A DNA stretch of 64,000 bases, taken from the NCBI RefSeq assembly GCF_018780385.1, contig NZ_JADMJO010000018.1, positions 18,246-82,245 on the forward strand, given 5' to 3'. This document shows positions 1 to 10,829 of the stretch, piece by piece (position 1 is the first letter of the stretch; the number at the start of each line of letters is the position of its first letter). Both the position numbers and the translations under genes were made by a program. Origin of the DNA: Hydrogenophaga sp. (GTDB lineage Bacteria > Pseudomonadota > Gammaproteobacteria > Burkholderiales > Burkholderiaceae_C). The notes under the pieces were generated by a model. It did no database searches and was not told the origin of the DNA. It was given only the letters and a program-made list of their open reading frames with translations.

Positions 1-36
1 TCGGGTTTTTATGTCTCCAGCGCCGGAGAACAGCGG

Positions 37-846
37 ATGAACCCAGCACCCTTGACTGGCGGTCCACTTCAGGGCCAGATCGCCCTCGTCACCGGTGCCA
101 CGGCCTTCATCGGTCGTGCCATAGCGCTGGAGTTGGCGCGGCGCGGCGCGCACGTGATCGTCAACGGCCGCAATCCCGAAGCCGGGCAGGCGGTGATCAA
201 CGAGATCGCTGCGAACGGCTACAGCGCCACGTTTGAACAAGCCGACCTGACCAATAGCGATGCGGTTCATGCCATGGTGGATCGAGTTGCCGAGCGCCAC
301 GGTCGCCTTGACATCCTGGTGGCCAGCGGCGCAGATGCCAGTGCCGACTTGCCGTTCTTTCGCCTTTTCAAGGAAATGCGCGACGGCGGCTTCGACAACT
401 ACATCCGCGCCCACTGGCTCACCCGCGTGTATGCGATCCAGGCGGCCGCCCGCGTCATGGCACTGCACGGTCGCGGCAAGATCGTCGCGGTGGGTACCGC
501 CGCGGGCCGCGTGGCCACGGTCGGCGAATCTTTCATTGGCGGTGCCACAGGCGGCATGATGCAAATGTGCCGCGTGCTGGCACGTGAACAGGGGCGCGAC
601 GGCATTCGCGTCAACGCGGTGGCGATGAGCTACATCTGGGATGCCGAGCCGCGCTGGGGTCCGGGCTCGCCAGCGCTCGAAGACGGCCATGGTGCGGGCA
701 TGATCGAGAACCCGCGCAAGCGCATGCTGTTTCCAGTGCATTGCCAGAACATCGCCAACTCGGCGGCGTTCTTGGCCGGACCGGAGTCCGATGCCATCAC
801 CGGCCAGACGCTCAGCGTCAACGGCGGTTTGAGCACACCGGGCTGA
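37..846 (+). CDS. Divergent SDR-family protein, catalytic residues not conserved
   Basis: The 269-residue protein has the length and fold pattern of a classical short-chain dehydrogenase, with a Rossmann start at residues 19-26 (TGATAFIG) and the C-terminal ITGQTLSVNGG signature. The third glycine of the TGxxxGxG motif is Phe. The region where YxxxK is expected (after the VGTAAGR segment) reads FIGGA, so neither the catalytic Tyr nor the Lys is present. It could be an enoyl-CoA-reductase-like SDR or a non-redox member. The gene is convergent with the long minus-strand operon that ends 9 bases downstream. A weak GGAGA precedes the ATG. The reaction is unknown; SDR membership is clear. Confidence 0.8.
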   Translation: MNPAPLTGGPLQGQIALVTGATAFIGRAIALELARRGAHVIVNGRNPEAGQAVINEIAANGYSATFEQADLTNSDAVHAMVDRVAERHGRLDILVASGADASADLPFFRLFKEMRDGGFDNYIRAHWLTRVYAIQAAARVMALHGRGKIVAVGTAAGRVATVGESFIGGATGGMMQMCRVLAREQGRDGIRVNAVAMSYIWDAEPRWGPGSPALEDGHGAGMIENPRKRMLFPVHCQNIANSAAFLAGPESDAITGQTLSVNGGLSTPG

Positions 847-854
847 CATGGCCA

Positions 855-2369
855 TCAGGCGCCACCGTGCGCGGCCTTGACGGCCGCGCGGTCAATGCTA
901 TCGGCACCGCCCAAGGGGAGTGCCGATACAAACACCACGTGCTTGGGTTTTTTGTAGCGTGCGATGCGACCGCCCACAAACTCGATCAACTCCTCGGCAC
1001 TCAGCGTGCACCCCGCCTTCAGCACGCAGACAGCCTTGACCGCCTCGCCCCACTGAACGTCCGGCACACCGAGGACCACCACCTGCGCCAGCGCCGGGTG
1101 CTCCATAATGACCCGCTCGACTTCAGCCGGATAAACGTTCTCGCCCCCCGGCTTGATCAACTCCTTGGCCGGTGAACGCCCGCTGTACCAGAGGTAGCCC
1201 TCGGCATCGACGCGCCCCATGTCGCCCGTGTGGTGCCAGCCGTTGCGCAGCGTGAAGGCGTTGTCTGCTTCACAGCGCCAGTAGCCCTGGAACACCATCG
1301 GCCCCCGCACCACAATTTCGCCGGTGGCGCCTGTGGGCAACGGGCGGTCCAGTTCGTCCACCACCGCGACCATGTTCAGCGCGGTGGGACGCCCGGCGCT
1401 GCCGGGGCGCTCGTCAAATGGCGCCAGGCTGACCGAGCCCGAGGTCTCGGTCTGGCCGTAGGCACTCCAGAAGGTCGCCTGGGGACAGGTGGTGCGCAAG
1501 CGCGCGATGGTCTCGGGCACATCGATCCCCGACACCACGCGCAACCTGGCCAGTGAAGAGCCTTGGGCGGCTGCGGCGTCCAGCAGGGCACCCAGCATCG
1601 GTGGAAAGGTGCCGATCAGGCTGCCCCCGTCCTCGTCGATATGTTTGACCAGACTGGGCGGATCGAAACGTGTCAACAGCAGCGTCGCCCCGCCCGCCTG
1701 CTGCGTGGCCAGCATGAAGCCGATGGCGGCCACGTGAAACAGCGGCAAAACGCCCAGATTGACGTCCGTCGGCGTCAGGTGCCAGGCCAGTTGCGTCTGC
1801 AGGCTGGCGGCAATCAGGCCGCGGTGCGAGAGCAGCGCGCCGCGCGGCCGACCGCCCACGGCGGCGGTGTGGATGATGAGCAAACCGCTGTCGTCGGCCA
1901 GACCGGGCAGATCCGCCGCCTGCGTATCGCACTCCCGATACAGCTCACTGACGGGTTGCCATGGCGCTGGCGCGGCGCCCAGCGTGTAGCGCAGCGTGTC
2001 GTCCAAACCGCGCTGCGGCAGCAGGGCCTGGAATTCATCGGCCACGATCAGCACCCGCGGTGCCACGTCCTCGATGACATAGGCGACCTCCTCGGCCGAC
2101 AGCCGCCAGTTGATCGGCACCACGATCGCGCCCAACTGGGCTGCGGCGCCGAACAGATCGACGTATTCCAGGCAGTTGGGGGCCAGTATCGCCAGCCGGT
2201 CACCCTGGCCCACGCCTGCGTCCGCCAGACCGGCTGCCAGGCGCGCTGTGCGCCCGGCGTACTGGGCGTGCGTGATCCGCTGATTGCCGAACACCAGAGC
2301 GGTGTTCGATCCGTACAACCGCGCGTTGCGGTTGATGAGATCGTGCAGCGTAAAAGATCGCAAACTCAT
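855..2369 (-). CDS. Acyl-CoA synthetase-like AMP-binding protein with degenerate motifs
   Basis: The 504-residue protein is an ANL-superfamily (acyl-CoA synthetase) member of normal length. It keeps motif A5 (YGQTE, 304-308), A7 (TGD, 381-383) and the GGENVYP segment near 408-414. The phosphate-binding loop, normally TSGTTGxPKG, reads HTAAVGGRPRG at 167-177. The C-terminal catalytic lysine motif, normally TGK, reads GADS at 488-491, so the A10 lysine appears to be missing. It is the last gene of the minus-strand operon, 14 bases after the alpha/beta hydrolase. It may activate the pathway acid, act in a partial reaction, or have changed function. Family certain, activity uncertain. Confidence 0.85.
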   Translation of the reverse strand: MSLRSFTLHDLINRNARLYGSNTALVFGNQRITHAQYAGRTARLAAGLADAGVGQGDRLAILAPNCLEYVDLFGAAAQLGAIVVPINWRLSAEEVAYVIEDVAPRVLIVADEFQALLPQRGLDDTLRYTLGAAPAPWQPVSELYRECDTQAADLPGLADDSGLLIIHTAAVGGRPRGALLSHRGLIAASLQTQLAWHLTPTDVNLGVLPLFHVAAIGFMLATQQAGGATLLLTRFDPPSLVKHIDEDGGSLIGTFPPMLGALLDAAAAQGSSLARLRVVSGIDVPETIARLRTTCPQATFWSAYGQTETSGSVSLAPFDERPGSAGRPTALNMVAVVDELDRPLPTGATGEIVVRGPMVFQGYWRCEADNAFTLRNGWHHTGDMGRVDAEGYLWYSGRSPAKELIKPGGENVYPAEVERVIMEHPALAQVVVLGVPDVQWGEAVKAVCVLKAGCTLSAEELIEFVGGRIARYKKPKHVVFVSALPLGGADSIDRAAVKAAHGGA

Positions 2370-2383
2370 TTCAGGCTCCTGGT

Positions 2384-3250
2384 TCAGATTTCACCCGACG
2401 GGGACTGTGTCGACGGCATCACTTCGTGCAGAAACGCCGCCACGCTGGCGGCGAAGGCGTCGTTGGCATCACCAGCGATCATGTGACCAGCACCCTTCAG
2501 ATCGATAAAACGCGCCCGCGGCAGGGTTTGCACCAGGGCGCGCGCATCTTCTTCGCTGATGACGTCGCTGCGCTGGCCGCGCAGCAGCAAAGTGGGCGCC
2601 TGCAGGCCGCGCAAAGCGCGCTCGTAGCCGTCCGCATCGCGCCGGTGGTTGTGGTTGGCCTCGCTCATCAGTTGCGGGTCCCAATGCCAATTCCAGAGAC
2701 CTTGCGCATTCATGCGCAGGTTTTTCTTCAGCCCCTCAACCGGTCCTTCCATGGGTCGGCCCCGGTAGGCGGCGATATGCTGGGCGGCCTCTTCAAGTGA
2801 CGCAAAACCATCGGGCCGAGCCCGCATGAAGCGCACGATGCGCTCGACACCGACTTCTTCCATGCGCGGCGCAATGTCCACCAGCACCAGCGCGTTGATC
2901 GGCGGCGCATCGGCGCGGCCCACGGTGGCCATGCTGATGAGGCCACCCAGCGAGGCACCGACCACCGCCAGCGGTGTGCCCAGTTCGCGCCAGATGCAGC
3001 ACATGGTGTCGGCCAGCGTCTCGATGCGGTAATCGCCATCCTTGGCCCAGGCACTGTCGCCGTGGCCCGGCAAGTCCAGCGCCACGGTGTACCAACCCGC
3101 ATCGCCCAGCACCTGTGCCGCCTTGCCCCATGCATGGCGGGTTTGCCCGCCACCGTGCAGCAGCAACACCGTGGGCGCGCCGACTGGGCCATAGACGTCG
3201 GCCACCAGAGAGCCACCGGCAAAGCCGGGAAATTCCCGGCGCGTCGTCAT
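2384..3250 (-). CDS. Alpha/beta hydrolase
   Basis: An alpha/beta-hydrolase-fold enzyme of 288 residues when started at the ATG that overlaps the upstream stop codon as ATGA (3247-3250). A longer in-frame extension to 3337 lies inside the neighbour and is rejected. Visible features are the oxyanion HGGG at 32-35, the nucleophile elbow GASLGG with Ser100, an acid candidate in the RGQRSDV segment and the late GAGH histidine. This fits hydrolysis of an ester, lactone, thioester or C-C bond. Position in a CoA-catabolic operon, translationally coupled to a transglutaminase-like gene, suggests a thioester or ring-cleavage hydrolase, but the substrate cannot be read from the sequence. Confidence 0.85.
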   Translation of the reverse strand: MTTRREFPGFAGGSLVADVYGPVGAPTVLLLHGGGQTRHAWGKAAQVLGDAGWYTVALDLPGHGDSAWAKDGDYRIETLADTMCCIWRELGTPLAVVGASLGGLISMATVGRADAPPINALVLVDIAPRMEEVGVERIVRFMRARPDGFASLEEAAQHIAAYRGRPMEGPVEGLKKNLRMNAQGLWNWHWDPQLMSEANHNHRRDADGYERALRGLQAPTLLLRGQRSDVISEEDARALVQTLPRARFIDLKGAGHMIAGDANDAFAASVAAFLHEVMPSTQSPSGEI

Positions 3251-3954
3251 GATGACGGCCCCACTTCCTGCGCGAAGTCGGCCCCGCTGTCCGCGGTCTG
3301 TCCCCAGTCGGCGAAGGTTTTGTAATGTGCGCGCCAAGAGGCCAGCAGTTCATCGCGCGGCAAGTCGGCGTAAGTGCCGTGGTCGTGCACATACTCCATG
3401 TGCCTGCGGCCGCTGACATCGAATTCATGAAAGACCGAATCGGCGCGGCCATCGAATTCCAGTGGATGGATACCGGCCTTCTCGCACAAGGAGCGGTTGA
3501 AGGCGGGCGTGGCCTTGAGCCACTGCCCGTCAACCCACAGCTCGGTGTAACCGTGAAAGACGAACAGATCGGTGCCCATCATGTCTTGCAGGCGCTTGCT
3601 GCTCAGGTGGTTGCGAACGTCGGCATAGCCCAGCCGTGCCGGCACGCCCAGGACGCGGGCTGCCGCTGCCAGCAGCGCCGCCTTGGGCACGCAAAAGCCA
3701 CGCCCGGCCTCGATCACGCGACTGCCCTTCAAACCCTCGACCGTGGTGTCAAAGCAGTAGGGGTCGTAGAGAAACTCGTCACGCACGGCGTAATAGAGCT
3801 TGACTGCGATCTCGCGCGGCGCCATGGCAGGGTCGGCCACCCGGTGCGCGAACGCGATCACCGCCGAGTGATCGCTGTCCACGTAGCGGCCGGGCGCGAG
3901 ATAAGCCGACGGATCGTTCGAAGGGGTGATTGGGGTTTGCATAGTCACTTCCAT
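3247..3954 (-). CDS. Transglutaminase-like (papain-fold) protein
   Basis: The 235-residue protein has the bacterial transglutaminase-like core: Cys88 in GRGFCVPKA, followed by His134 in FHGYTELWVDG. The third position, often Asp, reads KATPAF here. Such domains hydrolyse or transfer amide and thioester bonds through the Cys nucleophile. Two starts are plausible: ATG at 3954 with AAGGA eight bases upstream, and ATG at 3942 with GGAAG five bases upstream. The stop overlaps the alpha/beta hydrolase start. It sits between an SDR and a hydrolase in an acyl-CoA operon, which is an unusual place for the family. Function is not known. Confidence 0.8.
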   Translation of the reverse strand: MEVTMQTPITPSNDPSAYLAPGRYVDSDHSAVIAFAHRVADPAMAPREIAVKLYYAVRDEFLYDPYCFDTTVEGLKGSRVIEAGRGFCVPKAALLAAAARVLGVPARLGYADVRNHLSSKRLQDMMGTDLFVFHGYTELWVDGQWLKATPAFNRSLCEKAGIHPLEFDGRADSVFHEFDVSGRRHMEYVHDHGTYADLPRDELLASWRAHYKTFADWGQTADSGADFAQEVGPSS

Positions 3955-3955
3955 G

Positions 3956-4846
3956 TCATTGATCCTTGACGCTCAGGCACTTTGGCGGTTCGGCCAGCGC
4001 AAAGCCATTGAAGGGTTTGGATCGATCATGAGCCTGCAATTTCCAGGTCGGTCGGGCATTGGGCACGCCACCATCGACCCGAATGCAAGAACCCGTGATG
4101 AAAGCCGCCGCCTCGCACAGCAAAAACACAATCGCCGCCGAAATCTCGGCCTCGGTGCCATAGCGTTGCAGCGGCACCTTGGTCTTCAGGCTGCGCAGTT
4201 CGGCCTGCATCTCGGGGCTGTAGGTATCAAAGCCGCTGCTGGCAATCCAGCCCGGTGCCACGGCGTTGACACGCACGCCGGCGCAGGCCCATTCGCAAGC
4301 CGCCGTCTCGGTGAACGACAGCATGCCGGCACGCGCCGCACCGCTGTGCGCCATGGTCGGCATGCCGCCCCAGATGTCGGCGATGATGTTGACAATGGCG
4401 CCGCCATGGAACTCCATGGACTGGTTGAAGGCTTCGCGCGCCACCAGGAAGCCGCCGGTGAGGTTGCTGCGCACCACCGCATCCCAGCCCTTCAGGCTGA
4501 TGTCCTTGACCGGCTGCGGGTACTGGCCACCCGCGTTGTTGACGAGACCATCGATCTTGCCGTGCTGTGCGATCACGTCGGCGATCATGGCCTTGACGCC
4601 CGCCTCGTCGCGAATGTCGCAAGCGTGGATACTGGCCCGGCCGCCGGCCTGCGTGATTTCAGCTTGCACAGCTTCCAGCTTCTCGACGCGGCGACCGACA
4701 AGCGCGACGCTGGCCCCTAGGTTGGCCAGTTCGTGCGCGGTGCAGCGGCCAATGCCACTGCCACCACCGGTGACGATAACGGTTTGACCAACAAACAGGC
4801 CAGGGCGGAACACGGAACGGTAGGTAGATTGAGACATGATGGACAT
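3956..4846 (-). CDS. PECR-like SDR (trans-2-enoyl-CoA reductase family)
   Basis: The 296-residue SDR has TGGGSGIG at 26-33 and NNAG at 103-106. In place of YxxxK it has HSGAARAG (167-174), followed by a CEWACAGVRVNAVAPG segment. The HSGAARAG and EWACxGxRxN pattern is typical of peroxisomal trans-2-enoyl-CoA reductases and the related dienoyl-CoA reductases, which lack the classical catalytic tyrosine. Expected role is NAD(P)H-dependent reduction of an unsaturated acyl-CoA, or the reverse. Two paralogues with the same altered motif lie at 57821 and 58681. Stop and next start are separated by one base, indicating tight coupling to the transglutaminase-like gene. Confidence 0.85.
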   Translation of the reverse strand: MSIMSQSTYRSVFRPGLFVGQTVIVTGGGSGIGRCTAHELANLGASVALVGRRVEKLEAVQAEITQAGGRASIHACDIRDEAGVKAMIADVIAQHGKIDGLVNNAGGQYPQPVKDISLKGWDAVVRSNLTGGFLVAREAFNQSMEFHGGAIVNIIADIWGGMPTMAHSGAARAGMLSFTETAACEWACAGVRVNAVAPGWIASSGFDTYSPEMQAELRSLKTKVPLQRYGTEAEISAAIVFLLCEAAAFITGSCIRVDGGVPNARPTWKLQAHDRSKPFNGFALAEPPKCLSVKDQ

Positions 4847-4861
4847 TTCCTTTCTGCACCC

Positions 4862-5296
4862 TCAGGCTCGCAGCATGAAATTGCCGTGGCCAAGGGCGAT
4901 GGGCTTATCGGGGCTGGATTGCCATGCCTGGATGCGCAGGTTCGCCACACGCTGGCCCAGCTTGACCATCACGACGTTGGCATAGGTGTCCTGCGGACGG
5001 CCCGAGCGCAGGTAATCAATGTTGAAATCGATGGTCTTGGGCAAGTCCCGGCTGTCCATGTGCCACAGCAGGTAGAACAATCCGGCGCATTCCAGAAACC
5101 CTCCGGTGGCACCGCCATGCAGAGCCGGCAGCATGGGGTTGCCTATCAGTTTTTCCTGGAAAGGCAAGACGCAGGTGAACTCCTCGCCCTTGACATCAAT
5201 GCGCAGGTCCAGAAAACGCGCAAAGGGCACCGCCTGGATCACTTCGCTCCAGTCACCCTGGGCGCGCGCATGGTCAATTTGTTCGGTCCATTTCAT
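4862..5296 (-). CDS. Hotdog-fold acyl-CoA thioesterase
   Basis: With the start at 5296 (ATGA overlap with the previous gene's stop) the protein has 144 residues, the usual size of PaaI/4HBT thioesterases. It contains the hotdog helix signature ALHGGATGGFLE followed by FNIDYLRSG. Longer in-frame extensions upstream lie inside the neighbouring thioesterase and are rejected. Likely role: hydrolysis of dead-end or end-product CoA thioesters to release CoA. It is paired with the next thioesterase, and the two may act on different chain types or form a heteromer. Substrate unknown. Confidence 0.85.
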   Translation of the reverse strand: MKWTEQIDHARAQGDWSEVIQAVPFARFLDLRIDVKGEEFTCVLPFQEKLIGNPMLPALHGGATGGFLECAGLFYLLWHMDSRDLPKTIDFNIDYLRSGRPQDTYANVVMVKLGQRVANLRIQAWQSSPDKPIALGHGNFMLRA

Positions 5297-5769
5297 CGTG
5301 GCACATCCTCGTTGCGCAATACCGGTCGCCCGGAAGTAAACATGTAAATGCCGACTGCGGTGGCTATTGGGTCGTCCAACGTGTCGTGGTAAGCGGCGCC
5401 ACGGACGAACGCCAGTTCTGCAGTCAACTTGTAGCAAACGGCTCCCCCCAGAATCGCCCGCCCGGGCGTCGCGGGCTTGAGGTAGTCGATGCGCAAGTCC
5501 AGCGTGGCCATCGGCCGTATCTCCGGCAGCTTGACGAAAATCGCGAATCCGAGCGCGGCGTCGAGCAGCGCAGTGATGACTCCGCCATGCAAAACCCTGG
5601 TCTGCGGATCGCCCACCAGTGCTTCCTGGTACTCGACTTTGAGCACGCACCAGTCGGTGTGCACCGCGTGCGGCAGGAAGCCCAGTTCGCGGTTATACGG
5701 CGACACATGGGCGAACTTTTGCCATCGCTTGGCGATTTCTTCTTCTTTGATGATGTGTGTTTCTGTCAT
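5293..5769 (-). CDS. Hotdog-fold PaaI-like thioesterase
   Basis: A 158-residue hotdog protein with the classical HGGVITALLDAALGFA helix (from residue 61) and the strand LDLRIDYLKPA, as in PaaI-type acyl-CoA thioesterases. Its start overlaps the stop of the MBL-fold gene (ATGA, 5766-5769) and its stop overlaps the start of the second thioesterase, so three consecutive genes are translationally coupled. Likely cytoplasmic CoA-thioester hydrolase relieving CoA sequestration during catabolism. The acyl substrate is not deducible. Confidence 0.87.
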   Translation of the reverse strand: MTETHIIKEEEIAKRWQKFAHVSPYNRELGFLPHAVHTDWCVLKVEYQEALVGDPQTRVLHGGVITALLDAALGFAIFVKLPEIRPMATLDLRIDYLKPATPGRAILGGAVCYKLTAELAFVRGAAYHDTLDDPIATAVGIYMFTSGRPVLRNEDVPR

Positions 5770-6833
5770 CTCGACATGTCTCCAGACAAGGTGAGGGTGG
5801 GCTCTTCGCTGGCCGCCGTCACCGGATACCAGCGGGTCGCGGCTGGCGTTTCTTCATGGCGCACATGGCCGGCACGCTGCAGCCACAGCAGGTGCGCCAG
5901 GGTTTCGCCCATGGCCAGGTAAGCATGCAGCGGGTCGCTCTGCGCGCCATAAACGGCGTAGCCGAGTTCGGTGGCATTCATGCCCCCCTCGCCCAGACGC
6001 GCCAAGAACTTGCGCAGTGCCCTCTGGTGGTGCGCCACCAGTCCATGCGCGCGCTCGACCCCGGCGTGGTAGACGCCGTGGTGGGCTGGCAAGACGTACT
6101 CGATGTCCAGTCCCGCAATGGTGCGCAGGCTATCCAGGTAACGTGGCAGCGGATCGGTTTCGCCATAGGGCCAGACACCAATGTTGGGTGTGATGCGCTC
6201 GAGCAACTGGTCGCCCGTGAGCAGCAATTTCAGCTTGGGCTCGTACAAGCAGATTTGGGCAATGCTGTGTCCACCAAGCACCAGCACGTCGAAAGCATGA
6301 TCGCCGATGTGCAAGGTCTGGCCGGCTTCGAGCGGCTCGACGCGAGTCGGCACGGCACAGGCCATATTGCTTTGCAACACCCCGCCCACCACCTGATGCG
6401 CATCTTCCGGCGCCACCCCATGGCGGCACATGAAGTCGATACAGTAAGCGCGGTCATCGATGCTGACCACGTGCGTCTGCCGCGCCACCGCCACCTCCTC
6501 CTCGCGCATCAGGATCGGAGCCCCGGTGCGCTCGTGCAGCCACACCGCCAGCCCGAGGTGGTCGGGGTGGTGGTGCGAGACGATGATGCGCGTCAAGCCA
6601 GCCGCCAGCGGGCCTTCCAATGCGCGCAGCCACAAGGCCCGCGCCGCCTCGCAATCGGCACCCGTGTCGAATAGGCACCAACCCTCGCTGTCGCGAATCA
6701 GGTAGATGTTGACGTGGTCGATGCCATAGTCCACCGGCAGCGTGAACATCAGGATGCCGGGCAGGACCTCCTTCAGAGGCAGCTCGACCAACCCGTCAAT
6801 GACTGAAGTAGCTCGAGAGGTGCTCATGTTCAC
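5766..6833 (-). CDS. MBL-fold metallo-hydrolase
   Basis: The 355-residue metallo-beta-lactamase-fold hydrolase has the binuclear metal motif HHHPDH at 87-92, GGHS for the next histidine, LLTGDQ for the bridging Asp and PAHHG for the last His. The C-terminal winged-helix-like region (MNATELGYAVYG onward) resembles the extension of MBL proteins found in acyl-CoA catabolic operons. The first codon is a GTG overlapping the dehydrogenase stop (GTGA). An ATG two codons in, at 6827, is an equally good start. Likely a thioesterase or lactonase-type hydrolase; substrate unknown. Confidence 0.86.
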   Translation of the reverse strand: MNMSTSRATSVIDGLVELPLKEVLPGILMFTLPVDYGIDHVNIYLIRDSEGWCLFDTGADCEAARALWLRALEGPLAAGLTRIIVSHHHPDHLGLAVWLHERTGAPILMREEEVAVARQTHVVSIDDRAYCIDFMCRHGVAPEDAHQVVGGVLQSNMACAVPTRVEPLEAGQTLHIGDHAFDVLVLGGHSIAQICLYEPKLKLLLTGDQLLERITPNIGVWPYGETDPLPRYLDSLRTIAGLDIEYVLPAHHGVYHAGVERAHGLVAHHQRALRKFLARLGEGGMNATELGYAVYGAQSDPLHAYLAMGETLAHLLWLQRAGHVRHEETPAATRWYPVTAASEEPTLTLSGDMSR

Positions 6834-7971
6834 AACCGTTTCGCCACTTCTTCGAGCATGACCTCGGTGGCACCGCCACCGATAGCTTGGACGCGTGCGT
6901 CGCGCACCATACGCTCGATCGCGGCCTCGCGCATGTAGCCGAAGCCGCCGTGGAACTGCTGGCAGTCATAGACCACATCGTTGACCAGCTCGCCGCACAG
7001 CGCCTTGACCATCGACACCTCCTTGACGCAGTCGCGCCCCTGCGCGTCCAGCCAGGCCGCGTGGTAAACCAACTGGCGGGCCGCCGCCACCTGCGCTGCC
7101 CGCATGGCCATGCGCTGGCGAATCGCCTGCTTGTCCCACAGCGTGGCGCCGAAGGCCTTGCGCTCGCGCACATAGGCCAGCGTCAGCTCGATCGCGCGTG
7201 CGGCCTCGCCCATCACCTGCGCACCTAGCACCATGCGCTCGTTCTGGAAGTTGCGCATGATCTGGTAGAAGCCCTTGTTCTCTTCGCCCAGCAGGTTGGC
7301 GGACGGCACGCGGCAGTCCTCGAACACCAGCTCGGCGGTGTCGCTGCACAGCCAGCCGCTCTTGTTGAGCGCACGCCCGACCCGAAAACCCGGGGTGCCC
7401 TTCTCGACGATGAAGATCGAGATACCGCGCGAACCCTTGGCGCTCGGATCGGTCTTGGCGGCGACAAAGTACACGTCGCCATGCACGCCGTTGGTGATGA
7501 ACATCTTGCTTCCGTTGATGACCCAGTGCTCACCGTCGCGCACCGCGCGTGTGCGGATGCCGGCCACGTCGGAGCCGGCATCGGGCTCGGTGACCGCCAC
7601 AGCGCAGATCTTCTCGCCACCGATGATGGGCGGCAGGTAGCGTGCGAGCTGCTCTGGCGTGCCAAAGTTGGCCAGGTGCGGCGAGGCCATGTCGGTGTGC
7701 ACCATCACCGTCACGGCGAAGCCGCCGTAAGTGGAACGGCCGAGTTCTTCGGCCAGGATGGCGCTGTACACGGTGTCGAGTTTCGAGCCGCCGTACTTTT
7801 CGTCGTAGCGTATGCCCAGATAGCCCAGTTCGCCCATCTTGCGCAGCAGCGCGCGCGGCACCATGCCCTGATCTTCCCAGAGCGCGGCGTGCGGCACTAC
7901 TTCCTGCTCGACAAAGCGGCGCAGGTTGTCCCGGAACTGCCGGTGTTGCTCGTCAAAATAAATCGGCTCGT

Positions 7972-7975
<4 letters not shown>
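6830..7975 (-). CDS. Acyl-CoA dehydrogenase (isovaleryl/citronellyl-type)
   Basis: The 381-residue FAD-dependent ACAD has the middle-domain motif VTEPDAGSD (128-136) and the C-terminal flavin motif FHGGFGYM. The position of the short/medium-chain catalytic Glu reads IGGGATEVM (365-373), with Gly there. A Glu at 246 in QNERM matches the isovaleryl/long-chain-type base position. The IGGGATEVML ending is the style of citronellyl-CoA dehydrogenase and relatives. It directly follows the BC-BCCP gene (ATGA-type overlap at 7972-7975), so it probably makes the alpha,beta-unsaturated acyl-CoA that is carboxylated. Electrons go to ETF. Exact substrate inferred only. Confidence 0.9.
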
Positions 7976-9996
<2,021 letters not shown>

Positions 9997-10021
9997 CAGT
10001 CGCACGCCTTCATGCCAACAC

Positions 10022-10819
10022 TCAGACCTGCCGCCACACCGGCAGCCGCTTGCCAAAAAAGGCTGCAATGCCGTCGCGCCCTTCTTCGGTTTCCCAGGCG
10101 TCGGCCAGCTTGTCAGCGGTGTAGATCATGTTGGTGGGCAGATCGTGCGCCTGCACATAGGCCACCAGCTTCTTGGTGGCCGCCACCGCGCCGGGCGCGC
10201 ACTGCAGCAGGTCGGCGAGTTCGCGTTCAATGGCCGCGTCGAGCTGATCGGCCGCCACCACTTCTGAGAGCAGGCCCAGGCGCTGCGCCTCTGCCGCGCT
10301 CATGCGGCGCGCCGTCAGGAAGGTGCGCCGGGCGTTGGCTTCACCCATGCGCGCCACAACGTAGGGCGCGATGTTGGCCGGCAGCAGGCCCAGGCGCACC
10401 TCGGTCAGCGAGTAGATGCCGGTATCGACCGCGATCGTGATGTCACAGACCGAGATCATGCCGACGCCGCCGCCATACGCGGGGCCATTGATGCGGCCAA
10501 TGACGGGCATAGGCAGCTCGTTCAGGGCGCGCAGCATGAGCGCCAGATCGCCGCTTTCGCCCACGCGCTCGGTCCGGCTCTTTTTCATGTTGTCCTGCAT
10601 CCAGCCCAGGTCACCACCGGCGCAAAAGGTCTTGCCGGTGCCGGTGAGCACCACCGCGCGCACGCCCGGCGCTACGGCCAGCCAATCGACGGCACGGCGC
10701 AGCTCGCTGATCAGGGTGGCGTTGAGCGCGTTATGGGTGTCGGGGCGGTTGAGCGTGAGGCGGGCCACGCCGCGCGCGTCGACGACCAGTTGCAGGGTCT
10801 CGTAGGTGGGTGTGTTCAT
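10022..10819 (-). CDS. Enoyl-CoA hydratase, methylglutaconyl/isohexenylglutaconyl-CoA type
   Basis: The 265-residue crotonase starts at the ATG of MNTPTYETL. It carries FCAGGDLGWM (65-74), an oxyanion-hole glycine segment GPAYGGGVG (112-120) and a Glu at 140. The GGDLGWM signature is characteristic of 3-methylglutaconyl-CoA hydratases (LiuC) and isohexenylglutaconyl-CoA hydratases (AtuE). Set between the two subunits of a methylcrotonyl/geranyl-type carboxylase, it would hydrate the carboxylated enoyl-CoA to a 3-hydroxy-3-methylglutaryl-type product, which the lyase at 13043 could cleave. Strong context support; native chain length unknown. Confidence 0.9.
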   Translation of the reverse strand: MNTPTYETLQLVVDARGVARLTLNRPDTHNALNATLISELRRAVDWLAVAPGVRAVVLTGTGKTFCAGGDLGWMQDNMKKSRTERVGESGDLALMLRALNELPMPVIGRINGPAYGGGVGMISVCDITIAVDTGIYSLTEVRLGLLPANIAPYVVARMGEANARRTFLTARRMSAAEAQRLGLLSEVVAADQLDAAIERELADLLQCAPGAVAATKKLVAYVQAHDLPTNMIYTADKLADAWETEEGRDGIAAFFGKRLPVWRQV

Positions 10820-10829
10820 AGAGGTTCTC

